From: Acanthaster planci
Lineage: Eukaryota > Echinodermata > Asteroidea > Valvatida > Acanthasteridae
NCBI RefSeq assembly: GCF_001949145.1
Contig: NW_019091457.1
Span: 1,017,605 to 1,079,604, forward strand
Reading direction: 5' to 3'
Length of the DNA stretch: 62,000 nucleotides
The position numbers and the translations under genes were made by a program. Below the pieces are notes generated by a model that searched no databases, was not told where the DNA came from, and worked only from the letters and a program-made list of their open reading frames with translations. Below, piece by piece: positions 14,501 to 22,732 of this stretch; position 1 is the first letter of the stretch, and each line of letters opens with the position of its first letter.

Positions 14501-17500
14501 TTTTCGTAAATGCATCGTTAGCTTCCTGAAGTCGCTTATTTTCCTCTGGTGTTTCCTCAAAATGCGCATGATTGCAATTATCAGTGCGATGATTGCGGTG
14601 ACCGTTGGCAGAGACACCACATCGAAGAAAGAGTACCAAATGGTTTGGAATTTTTTCATCAGCTCTCCCGGGTCCAGTTGCTCAGCCGAGACGGTCGTTT
14701 GCAGGAGGACGAACATCAGCACACCAATAATCAAGGAGATAGTCCAGTCGACGGCAATGACGCTTGCGCATGTCTTGCCAGTCGCCAGATTAATGTAACG
14801 GAGTGGCCGAGAGACCTTGAAGTATCGGTCCGCCAAGATGACGACGGAGCTGAAGCAGAACGCACAATACGACACCATCGATGCAGCATTTAAAGCATCA
14901 GATGCATCTTTGCCGGCCGTGAACATGTACATCAGATTGTCCAATGCAGGGTGAGTCAAGGCGTAGGCAGATGTGGCAAGGTTGACTGCCGCTGCAAACA
15001 TTTCTGAGGTACACAGGTTTCCAAGGAGGTAATTGGAAACGCTGTGCAGTCGCTTGTTGAGGGCAGTTGAGAGCACAACAAACACATACACTGGGAAGGT
15101 GACTGCACCCAGAATGATGTAGATGACATGTGACCAGAATGGAACCTGGTCCCATACTCCAGGAGATGTGGGAGTACTAACCGTGGTATTCATAGCGTTG
15201 CTTTCAATCCACCAGCTGATGTTCCGGACCACCGTGATTTCTTCTTTAATATAACCCTCCCAAGCCTGAAAAAGCCTGAAACAGTTGGCAATATTTCAAT
15301 GTCCACAATGCAGTCTTACTGGTGCAGACTCTGTGGTCACACCTGTCGATTGGCCGTCAAGGTTCCTGCGGTGTCGCAACTGTTCGGTTTAGAGAGACCA
15401 CAAACCAAGGCTGTACGTCCAGTTTTCCTCTTTGTTCTCTCTTCCAACGCAGCAACTGCTTGCCTTGGAACCATCTGAACAGGTTCTCCTCTCGGGCCTT
15501 TTTCATTTCCTCGATGACGGATGCAGGGTTGGGCTTATTGACAAAGCAATCTAGAAATCTGTCATGATCTGCAGATGGTCACGCCCTTGACGCCTGATTA
15601 ATAGCTCTGTGCCTTTGTCGTCACAGTCAATCTCTTACCTTCTCTAATTACAACCGTAAACTCTGCCGCCAGATTGCATGCGTCTGCCCACCACTTTAAT
15701 TGCGTCGACCCCAAAGTCAAAGTACTCGTCACACAATCATTAACCCTAACCCTCCTCAGTCCTCCAACAGGTGAAGGATTGAGGAGGGTTAGGGTTAATC
15801 AAGTGTACATGTACCTGTACATTAAAAAACCCAACCCTGTCCGTATCACTCATTTCTGCATCCATATCCACAGCGTATCCGCGGTTTTGGTATCTTGTCT
15901 TGTAATCCTCTGGTGTGACTCTCATTAAAATGAATTGAGTTGGACGTGCATCTTGTGTCGGGGGCTGCAAAGCGTACAACTCAATATGATCCATCATTCA
16001 GTTAGCACAGAAAATAATTACAGGTATGCTTAGCTAGGTCCAAGTTCCATCTTGTGGTGCTCTGACATTTAAAAACAGAGAACTGCCACCTCATTCGCCT
16101 CGAGCTGAAGCACCCCCCCTCATTGGTCGAAAAGATCCATGTTGGTGGGAGTGCTCATTCTGTTCATATCCGTACGACTGTAACGGGCGACACTTTTACG
16201 GACCAGCCGAGTGCAGTTCCCACCAAAGGAGTTTGCGTTGCTTAAAGAAAAAAAAAACATGCACTCTCTCTTGGCCCCGCTCGGGGTGGATATCGCATGA
16301 GCGGGTGATACGGAGGCAACATTGCTGGCATGTAAGACGGAGTCCAGAGTTTTGAAGCCAGAAATGGGGATTCCTCCCCCCCCCCAGTTTTCTTACGCTC
16401 GTTGTGTTGGCCTGCTCACAGGTTCACATTTTTGTGACTCACCTATCCCTGAGCGAGGCGGCGAGAGAGAGGAGTGTGCTGGAGATCTGGAATCACATGA
16501 ACAGGTTCCCTGGACCTGCCGTGCTCATTGGTGACCTGAATGCGCACCCCCGGAGTAGAATCATAAGGTAGGCCACTGCAGTGTGTCTTCTGTCAGGACC
16601 ATGAATCCTTTGGATATATACAAACTGTAATGACCATGAAATGGACCTTTCTCACGAAATATGCAAATAAGGCAGGCACATGCGCGTTACTACCACTGGT
16701 TGGCAAAGTTGCTTAAATCTATGACGTAACTATACAAATCTCTATGCACGCGCAACTATGAGCAGGTGCGCGCTATTTCCGTACTAGTATACATGTACAT
16801 AGTTTGGCATAAGTGCCAAACAAAAAAGACAAGGAATTGTTACTTTCTTACCTCAGGACACTAAAAACTTTTAGTTTCCAGCAAAGCCTGCTGAAGTATC
16901 CCAAAAGGCTGCAAGATGGTTCCGATTGACCTTCAGTGGGCCAGGTTATGGTTACAGCAGGTCTCCTACTCTGTCGAGAGTGTTGATTGCCGCGCTTGCC
17001 AACCTGTGGTACTAGCATGCATGCGCCGGTCTAATTGGCATATTTCATGGGAAAATCCATTGTCTTTGGTGTGTGTGTACATGTTCCTTAACACTAACTC
17101 CCTGGGGTGATTACCTAGCAACCTCCCACATCCTTCCAAATCTCAATTCCATACATAGAAAAGTGTAAACAAACAGTTTGACTACATAAATTATTTATGG
17201 TAGATGTACATGCTTAATCCGACGTAAAACAAGGCCCAGTATACCAGTGCAGTATTTTGCATCCTAACAGATTCCAGCGAACCCCGGTGTTGGAGTTTGG
17301 CTGGTTTAGGATCATTAGGGTTAAAGCTCCCACCTCTGACTCAAATCTCAGTTCAAGTTTTCCCGTCTACTGCATGTACATGTACTTTGCTGTGAAGTGT
17401 GCCCCAGCAGTGTAACCGAGGAGATTTTCTTCGCACGCCGTGAAAACAGGTCATAGCAATTGTTACTGTCCAGCAAGGGGTATTGTTAGGCCACACGATT

Positions 17501-19463
17501 TTGTGTAGACAGTTTACATGTATAAGCTGCTCCGGTCCTGAATGCAATAGTTACATGTACGCGTACTTGTATCTGCCATAAATTAAACTCCAGGCCTTTA
17601 TTGTGAACATTGCAAAGCATGTTAAAGATGGGATCTAAATTTCTGGATGTCCTTTAGAAGGCTCCTTAAGACTGATGGGTATGCAGAAAAATTGACAAAA
17701 TTTCACACAATTTACGCCCATGGTTTTGCATGACAGGTTTCTGCAAGGCGAGCAGGAGATCGGTGGCGTCAAGACAGAGGGACTGCAAGACGCGTGGCTG
17801 TTGAAGAACAAGGAACCCAGGCAAGTACACAAAATGTTTTCACTCTAGTTGTGGTCGCCTTGAAATTGATACCATAGTCAACTCTTAAGCCCTAACACTC
17901 CCAGACTGTCTCAAATCCCCTGGATTTGCAGGATGCTTGGATCATGGGGCGAGTCCTGCAAACTATAAGAAGCAATCCTTGTGATCCTTTTGAATAAGTT
18001 CGGCTTGTTGTAACACCTTGGATCTGATGTTCAAACAGAGTAGATTACAATTCAGACATTGAAACTGAAATGCCAGCATGACCCTTTCCCCCCATCTTGG
18101 CTGAACTTTGTAACTTGAGGCGTTGTTGTAGTTGAGCCCGTCACAAGTCCCCGCACGTCCTTCACACGTCATCCAGCCTCGAGTCAAACGCTATCGGACT
18201 GAACTCTGACAAGCATTTCTTGTCATCGCTCATCCTTGTACATGCGAGTGGTCTTGTGAGAGGACTTGTGACGGACTTGACTACGGCTACAGCACTTGCC
18301 CGAGGTCAGACACCACAGTTTGTGAATCCCCCAAATCACAGCTCGCCATGTACATGTACATGTACACTTCAACTTTGCTCTGTGAACTCTGACATTAAAC
18401 TGTGTTCATATGCCGACAGGGTTGGCAGAGGGTCTTATGCAAAGGGGGAGGCTCGAGACCCAGGACTGACATTCAGCGCGCTGAACGAACATCTCAGTGA
18501 GAGGGTAAATATTAACAGCCTCATCATTAATACATTTCTGATGGTGCCCCAGGCACTGTAGCTCGCAAGAAACCTGTAGGGAGGAGACAGTGAGAAGTAC
18601 ATGTAGTTACAGGTTCAGAGGTGGGAGGAAAACCCCAGAGGAATATTCTGGGTAAAACCCAAGGAATCACGTAGGGACTGAAAACCCAGTCCACATGCGG
18701 AATGAGCCGGGATTCGAACCCTGGCCACAGAGGTAGAAGGCGAGGGAAGAACCACTGTACCAACCTGACTCCCCCCCCTAAGTTGAAAGCTGCTTTGGCA
18801 GTGTTGTAATCAGATTGCCGGGGACTTTCTGACATCAGAGGTGCTTTTTTTCTCCTTTTTTTGGGTCCATTTGGGTCTTGTTTATTTCAATAAACCCAAT
18901 CCCTCCCATATTGTTCAGAATTGATGCCTGGATCACTGGATTTTGAAATATTTAGGAAGCTTTCTGAGGTCCTAGCAGGAATACCCAGGTTGGAGTTGTT
19001 AGGGCAATAAGGTGAAAGTAACTACAAGTATTCCAGTGATGTTTTAAAGACAAAGTACTACTGTGCTATGTCATAACGTTTGTCCCCTTGACCCCGTCTT
19101 TTCTTTCGAAGCCTTATATTCAGGTCTGCCGTCATTAACTGCTTTGAAATTTCAATCCTCTCTCCAGCACTGTGCATTTTATTAAAATGTTATATGGCCT
19201 GCATCATGAGATCATTTTTCTTCCCAAAAATCAAAACAGTAGTGTTCAGGCTTTAAGTTTAACCCCCCATGCCTCTACGTTCCGGTGGCAAGTATTGATA
19301 AAATTACTGGTGCTCGTTCTCACCCTGCTAGATTGATTACATATTTGTGAGGCTCCCCGGCGACACGAAACTGGCCGACATCTCACTGGTCGACGACGGA
19401 GACAGAGGACCAGTAGCGGCATCCGACCATCTGGGTTTGAAAGCAACGATAGCTAGGTCCTGA
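2553..19463 (+). CDS. Secreted or anchored endonuclease/exonuclease/phosphatase (EEP) family protein, 10 coding exons
   Basis: Exons: 2553-2691, 4607-4713, 4852-4950, 6242-6907, 7302-7417, 8131-8209, 16422-16567, 17737-17820, 18420-18504, 19332-19463. All phases join and give 550 residues. Residues 1-35 are basic then hydrophobic (signal peptide or anchor), so export is inferred. Residues about 48-185 match no family I know, and residues 186-258 are acidic and Ser-rich. The EEP domain runs from about 260 to 550. Its motifs are QNIWNFN (266-272), the metal-binding Glu in QEVR (E310), TH (408-409), GDLNAH (439-444), ID (508-509) and the catalytic SDH (538-540), all intact. A metal-dependent phosphodiesterase or nuclease is expected; the substrate is unknown. 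The start at 2553 was chosen because it gives the signal sequence; an in-frame ATG at 2430 exists. The exon 3 acceptor could instead lie 12 bases downstream. Intron 8 is GC-AG, and intron 6 contains two antisense GPCR genes. Confidence 0.85.
3033..3194. mobile_element. Palindromic foldback element, copy 1 (diverged)
   Basis: The sequence reads almost the same on both strands from about 3033 to 3194. Arms containing 'gcgaaatctgttgaccc' and 'gggtcgacagatttcccgc' face each other around a short centre. It matches the cleaner palindrome at 7501-7652, so the two are copies of one MITE-like family. It lies in intron 1 of the EEP gene and has no coding capacity. Confidence 0.6.
3546..3724. mobile_element. 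MITE-like element with GGGACAGAG inverted ends, copy 1
   Basis: The ends are 'aaatgggacagagggg' and 'ctctctgtcccatag', which are inverted repeats, each beside a run of C or G. The interior matches the reverse complement of 54191-54356, including shared words such as 'cctatacacact', 'cttaaca' and 'aagaattcct'. Two copies in opposite orientation 50 kb apart identify a mobile family. The element lies in intron 1 of the EEP gene. Confidence 0.65.
5373..5633. mobile_element. MITE with about 40-bp terminal inverted repeats, intact copy
   Basis: The left end starts 'gggtcattccacaaggttgg' and the right end, read on the minus strand, starts 'gggtcactccatgaggttgg'. The match continues inward for about 40 bases with few differences. 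The element is about 261 bases long and non-coding. A second copy at 8750-9353 is interrupted by a SINE. It lies in intron 3 of the EEP gene. Confidence 0.75.
7015..7174. mobile_element. Short foldback element in EEP intron 4
   Basis: Inverted ends contain 'gagggcctgacg' on the left and 'gtcaggccctcc' on the right, extending outward into 'ttcaaattgaaaac' and 'gttttgactgaa'. About 160 bases, non-coding, MITE-like. The borders are approximate. Confidence 0.5.
7501..7652. mobile_element. Near-perfect 150-bp palindrome, copy 2 of foldback family
   Basis: The left arm (from 'tcacaatagt' through 'gcgaaatctgtcgaccc') and the right arm ('gggtcgacagatttcgcgc' through 'actattgtga') are reverse complements for nearly their whole length around a spacer of about 16 bases. 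A diverged relative is at 3033-3194. It lies in intron 5 of the EEP gene, just past the exon 5 donor. Transcribed, it would form a very stable hairpin. Confidence 0.75.
8750..9353. mobile_element. MITE copy 2, split by a SINE insertion
   Basis: The outer sequence (8750-8773 and about 9118-9353) matches the intact MITE at 5373-5633 along its length, including both inverted ends. Between the left end and the rest sits a tRNA-derived SINE. The SINE therefore inserted into an existing MITE. It lies in the 8.2-kb intron 6 of the EEP gene. Confidence 0.7.
8774..9117 (+). mobile_element. tRNA-derived SINE with ATT-repeat tail
   Basis: The 5' part carries an A box (TGGCCTAGTGG, about 8776-8786) and a B box (GGTTCGAATCC, 8820-8830) spaced as in a tRNA. 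This is followed by a tRNA-unrelated body containing 'gaccttgggcaagtcacttta' style sequence and a tail of ATT repeats ending near 9117. It does not fold as a functional tRNA. A diverged copy lies at about 12590-12900. Such SINEs are copied by LINE machinery; no LINE is present here. Confidence 0.75.
10258..11238 (-). CDS. Orphan class-A-like G-protein-coupled receptor, single coding exon (nested gene)
   Basis: This 326-residue protein has seven hydrophobic segments typical of a rhodopsin-like receptor. Visible landmarks are the DRY motif at 117-119 at the end of TM3, W145 in TM4, P190 in TM5, CWVPF at 257-261 in TM6 and one N-glycosylation site (NDT) in a short N-terminus. Unusual features are that the usual TM3 cysteine (position 3.25) is a serine, the TM2 aspartate is not evident, and TM7 ends STLFLVYTQREH instead of NPxxY. 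The start is the first in-frame ATG after a stop; a TTG 39 bases upstream is not used. The gene lies entirely inside intron 6 of the EEP gene on the opposite strand and is related to the receptor at 13.8-15.2 kb. The ligand and G protein are unknown. Confidence 0.85.
   Translation of the reverse strand: MESQPDKPVMDSGLNDTIALCTFVPVQVGLGLASALTCVVCLWIISSIAVSARLHSISNFFLANHCLVQFLNGSFGMWTALDYSPEGYSAQHSATIYGCLLLLLSSYFLNSVVIAADRYYKIARPMTYLRLLTNKVCFMIIGSIWVVSVTIASITSFATWTELDGHPGDLLFQDAALSTLKMILISVSAPMLAAITILVFSLIRIARQQQRRVRDETVRLEHLWGRGTGRGGAPFPRRHPLRSVLFIVAYLIMILLCWVPFLTYLLLSILWDSDRLFFAVTVGSIFDTLQIFFSTLFLVYTQREHRLVLRRAILKLRQSCTCTYAQ
12586..12900 (+). mobile_element. tRNA-derived SINE, diverged copy
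   Basis: A B box GGTTCGAATCC (12635-12645) is preceded by 'tagggtcggg' and followed by 'ccttgggcaagtcacttta' and 'ctccaccca', the same order as in the SINE at 8774-9117. The A box is degraded. This is an older copy of the same family, between the two nested GPCR genes. The 3' border is approximate. Confidence 0.65.
13811..15193 (-). CDS. Orphan class-A-like GPCR with long Gln-rich third intracellular loop (nested gene)
   Basis: From the first ATG the protein has 460 residues and seven hydrophobic segments. It has DRY at 122-124, W150 in TM4 and a proline in TM5 (LPTV). The third intracellular loop (about 212-380) is some 170 residues long, very rich in Gln, Arg and Asn with a CAG-type repeat, where about 30 residues are usual. 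TM6 lacks CWxP, TM7 lacks NPxxY and ends GTMFLVFTEYEH, and position 3.25 is not Cys. The matching TM7/C-tail pattern and DRY context make it a paralogue of the receptor at 10.3-11.2 kb. The frame stays open upstream of the ATG to about 15290, so a further 5' exon is possible. The gene is nested antisense in intron 6 of the EEP gene. The ligand is unknown and signalling ability is uncertain. Confidence 0.8.
   Translation of the reverse strand: MNTTVSTPTSPGVWDQVPFWSHVIYIILGAVTFPVYVFVVLSTALNKRLHSVSNYLLGNLCTSEMFAAAVNLATSAYALTHPALDNLMYMFTAGKDASDALNAASMVSYCAFCFSSVVILADRYFKVSRPLRYINLATGKTCASVIAVDWTISLIIGVLMFVLLQTTVSAEQLDPGELMKKFQTIWYSFFDVVSLPTVTAIIALIIAIMRILRKHQRKISDFRKLTMHLRKNPQQQVQWQQQQQQDKDNEHSRPDGSGGTNMSVNSNPSRENPRHGARVNNKGQNGQPQHQRVKWGQQQRQQRQQSQHQLEKYEYQDSQGDQQQQKMQQGRHLPGQRQTQNREEQPEQGSRKALHHRQPAVCERDPEQATHNRLRPHHKKTWYFLVHFFTLLVSWLVQLVISHVVAFSKVTYKSTVYASLYSVLQILIFLQMFLGTMFLVFTEYEHQQMLCKIYKKFCKK
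14054..14560 (-). repeat. CAG/CAA-rich low-complexity segment coding the Gln-rich loop
   Basis: Within the second GPCR the codons for residues about 212-380 are dominated by CAG and CAA, with Arg, Asn and Gly between. The plus strand shows runs of 'ctgctgctg'. Such tracts change length by slippage. The bias also creates a long antisense open frame (13919-14509) that I do not regard as a gene. Confidence 0.8.
15739..15799. repeat. Hairpin with TTAGGG-like arms, copy 1
   Basis: The arms 'attaaccctaaccctcctca' and 'tgaggagggttagggttaat' are exact inverse complements, and the rest of the stem matches with two or three differences around a loop containing 'aacagg'. A related but half-decayed copy lies at about 37663-37710. 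The arms hold two TTAGGG-like units, but this is not a telomeric array. Confidence 0.7.
18611..18780 (-). mobile_element. tRNA-derived SINE, second family, minus strand
   Basis: On the minus strand the element starts near 'gtcaggttggtacagtgg' (A box region) and has a B box GGTTCGAATC (18711-18720), then a body with 'ggttttacccagaatattcc' and 'ggttttcctcccacc'. This body differs from the SINEs at 8.8 and 12.6 kb, so it belongs to another family. It lies in intron 9 of the EEP gene, just downstream of exon 9. Borders are approximate. Confidence 0.6.
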
Positions 19464-21715
19464 ATCTTGGACGTCGGAAATGAAGCATGCAGTCAAAACT
19501 TCGCAGTCCATGGAGTTGTTCAAGCTCATCTCATCTCATTGCAGGGATCTCACGAAGGCAGTGATCTCAGGGTGCCACACGTGTGAAAACAAGGACTGGC
19601 GATCACAGGAATTTCATACAAATACCCGACTCTGAGGTGACGCCTTGTCAGTGCCGGTGAAGTAGATGGAATTTTCAAATTTGGCTGGCTGGGGAAGAAG
19701 TACTGTAACACCGCACCCACAGATTTTGCATCTGCATTGGCCGAGGGCCAGTTGAATGGCATTGGCTAGTTTTGCTACCCTGCAGTGTCTGCCAGGGTCC
19801 CAAACTGCTGCACCCTTATGAAACCAAGCACTGCACCTGCAGCAATAAAAGTACTACACACACCACAACTGATTCTGTCGCAAATCCACAAGGGTTTCCC
19901 AAGTGCTGCCTCAACCAAGCTGGGCATAAACATTTTGCAGAGAGGTAGTTTGGGAAAGTGCTTTTAAACATTCCACAAATTTCACCCTTGAAACGAAGTT
20001 GATTGAACTGCATGAATAAATCGGTTGCTGCTCACATGATCTAACAGAAACTGTAGGAGAGAGATTTGAAAACAAAACTTTTTATTTGGTGGTGTGGTAA
20101 AGCTAGCCTACCTCAGCGATCCACGGAGCATTCTATTTCAATAAACAAACGCTCCACCGATCATCTCGGGAAGCTCGTTTTACTTTACCACCTGCACTCA
20201 GCACAATCAATGTATACAATGTACTACAGGCTTGGGTTTAAAATAAGATATTCCTATCATATGTACAGATGTGCCTTCAACTTCAATTCAAGTCTAGTTT
20301 TATACTTTTCTATTGATATTTATCAGGCCTTTCCCAAATGTACATAGTAACAAATGCACACAGTACTAACAAAAAAGCAAAGTTGATGGAGTATGGAGGG
20401 CCAAGTAGAGCAAGAGTTAACTTATTAATAATGGCCGCGAAGCGGTGAGATTAATCAGGGAAAAGAGATTCAGATTCAGCGCATACGTGTCTATAAGCAC
20501 TTTTGAACTTGCCTCCCGTTAGTGCACAAGATGGAGTTACTTTTCTATTTTTTTTTCAATTTGACACATCCTGTAAAGTGCTCTTGCATGTACCTGTAAG
20601 TATGTCACTTCTAGGGAGCAAAATAAATCTTTCACGGCTCACGCATTGAGGCAGTGCAATACATGTATCATCTGCAATAGTGTGACCAACTCCGATCGAA
20701 CGCACGTTAGTCGACGATGGTCGGATCAGTCCAGTCAGCTATTCGCGACCAGCCTATTGAGGTCGGTCGCGTCGTTGGTTGGCATAAACCGTTTTTAATA
20801 GCACTGCACAGAGAGGACCAGTTATAAGAAAAATGCCGGAAAAATAGCATGTCACTAATACACGACAATTTTCACTTTAATTTGTCCTTTTTTCCCTTCC
20901 TGTGGCCACCTTTTCTACCCTTCGGCGTAGCAACCTGACAACGGTTGACTAGGGTCGTTCGCACTCAACTTCACTGTACACTGGTATTTGCGCTTGGTAT
21001 GTCATGAACCAACCTCTAGTTAACTAGAGGCCCTTGATCGAGCCTGCCAACCAGCGACAACCTGACAAGTAGAAAATATTACAACTCGCATCTAGTAATA
21101 TTATATGTACATGTAACAGTACGTATTAAATTTGTTAATCTGTAATCCAAACGTTTCTGAGTTTGTCTTCATTTCAAGCAGGGGGAAGTGTTCTTCGTAA
21201 AGTTGCTTTAAGAATGCAGAAACATGAAGTGATCTAAGAAAATTCTTCACATGGTGACATTATGGCATTCTTGGGTTACTCACGTACATCAAATTAACGA
21301 GGACGCTGTGCTGTTTGTGGTTCTGACTGCTTTATGATTCTAGGTCGTCTATAAACTTGACTTGCGCCCTCGGGAAGTTAAAAACTGGCTAATATTATTT
21401 TGAGAAATAGTGCTTTCAAAGTTCCGAGAAAAATGTCACAGAGATTACACAAAATGGACCAACAGAAAGATTGCAAATTAAAGTTGTATTTGTGTACTGC
21501 AGCAATGGAGTAGTTCTCCTTCAGAAATATGCAGCTTTGGTTTAGTGTCTTTTATAAAATCCTCCATGGACAGTCGTTTAAAAAATGTGCAACATTTGAG
21601 AGTGCGGACTGAACTCCTTGAAGGATGAGCAAGGGTGACCAGCCATGAATAATCTGCATCAGGAACCCGACAACTCGACCTAGAGAAATGCCAGCCCTGA
21701 CCCCCCCCCCGTTCG
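19464..21715. other. Convergent 3' spacer between the EEP gene and ANAPC10
   Basis: The plus-strand EEP gene ends at 19463 and the minus-strand ANAPC10 ends at 21716, so this holds the two 3' untranslated regions and spacer. A plus-strand AATAAA at 19844-19849 is a reasonable polyadenylation signal for the EEP transcript. I see no coding exon. Confidence 0.6.
19844..19849 (+). terminator. Candidate polyadenylation signal (AATAAA) of the EEP gene
   Basis: A canonical AATAAA lies about 380 bases after the EEP stop codon. Chosen by position only; there is no transcript evidence. Confidence 0.4.
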
Positions 21716-22732
21716 TCATCTGATGATGCTAAACATGTTGCATTCCACTGTGGAGAAGTTGGGCATGTGGTGGAAGACGTTGTCCTGCGTGGGCGCGTAC
21801 ACCTTGATCTGCCGCATGTGGGTGTCGCGGCCGTTCTGGTGGTTGGAGAGCGCTGCTATCTGGATCATGAACGTCCGTACGGGCCGGCCCCGAGCGTCGG
21901 CCAGCGGGATGCGGATCCAGCCGCTGGGCTGACCAAGCTCCAGCAGCTCCACCTCTTGGAGGTCGTGGAAGTTGTTGCCTACCCGTACCGAGATCTTGTT
22001 CGGCGTGTAGCTCTCGTCCGACTTGTAGTCGGCGTAGATGGCCACGCTGTGCACGGTGGTCTTGCGCCGGAACTGGATGTTGACCAGGTGGGGTTGCGTG
22101 CCGTCCGACTGCCAGTACGTTTCTGGACAGATGGGAAATCAGTGGTTTCTAAACAGTTACGTATCGTCTCACAACATGCGCTCTTAATGTTACAATGGTG
22201 AAGGACGGAAATCTTGTATTCAAATTCTCTCCAGTAGAAATGCATCCTATATTGTAACAGAGTCCACCATACATGCAAGTCCCCCTGACGTCCCTGTAAG
22301 TCCATCACATTATAAAGTCCCTACAAGTCCATCTCATGTCAACCAGTTGTAAGCCAGGTCACAAGATATATGTATTCAAGTGAACTCCCTCACAAGAACA
22401 TTCCTTTGTCACTGTTCACCCTGTCAGTTATGATTGGTCTTGTGATGGACTCGACTGCTACGACCGTTTGTTAGAAAGCAATGTTTTCAAAAGTTCAGAA
22501 CACCACCTTCTCAAATGCCTGTTTTTTATCATCACCGCGGATTCTTACCAACAGAGTCGTCTCTGAGCTGATTGACACCAAACCCTGGCTTGCACGACGA
22601 CAGCGACCACACTGCCTGGTCCCCAATCTCCCGCAGCTTCATCTTGTCCTCCTCCAGCTCCTCTTGGTCCTGTTTGCCGCTGGCGCCATTGGGCGTCGCA
22701 GCCGACCCCGAGGTACGAGGAGGGGTTGCCAT
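21716..22732 (-). CDS. ANAPC10: Anaphase-promoting complex subunit 10 (APC10/DOC1)
   Basis: Coding exons are 22549-22732 and 21716-22122, joined in phase 1 through a GT-AG intron, giving 196 residues (human about 185). APC10 is a DOC-domain subunit of the APC/C ubiquitin ligase. Together with CDC20 or CDH1 it forms the receptor for destruction boxes on mitotic substrates. The DOC domain fills residues about 35-190, with the family signatures [39 protein letters not shown] and [16 protein letters not shown]. The protein ends in Ile-Arg, the C-terminal tail that docks on the TPR subunit CDC27 in known APC/C. The first ATG sits in a strong context (GACACCATGG). A splice acceptor at 22766/22767 starts the exon at 22765, so a non-coding first exon lies upstream. 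Nothing is missing. Confidence 0.96.

Noticed and set aside
13919-14509. 196-residue plus-strand Leu-rich open frame
   Set aside because: It is the antisense of the CAG-rich loop of the second GPCR. CTG/TTG codons read as Leu, producing a false hydrophobic protein.
15193-15292. Upstream extension of the second GPCR to about 15290
   Set aside because: The frame is open but contains no ATG, and possible acceptors exist. Without transcript data I kept the first ATG and noted a possible 5' exon.
22121-22308. Upstream part of a 109-residue minus-strand frame overlapping ANAPC10 exon 2
   Set aside because: It is a different frame running from the intron into the exon. The true frame is fixed by the APC10 protein signature.
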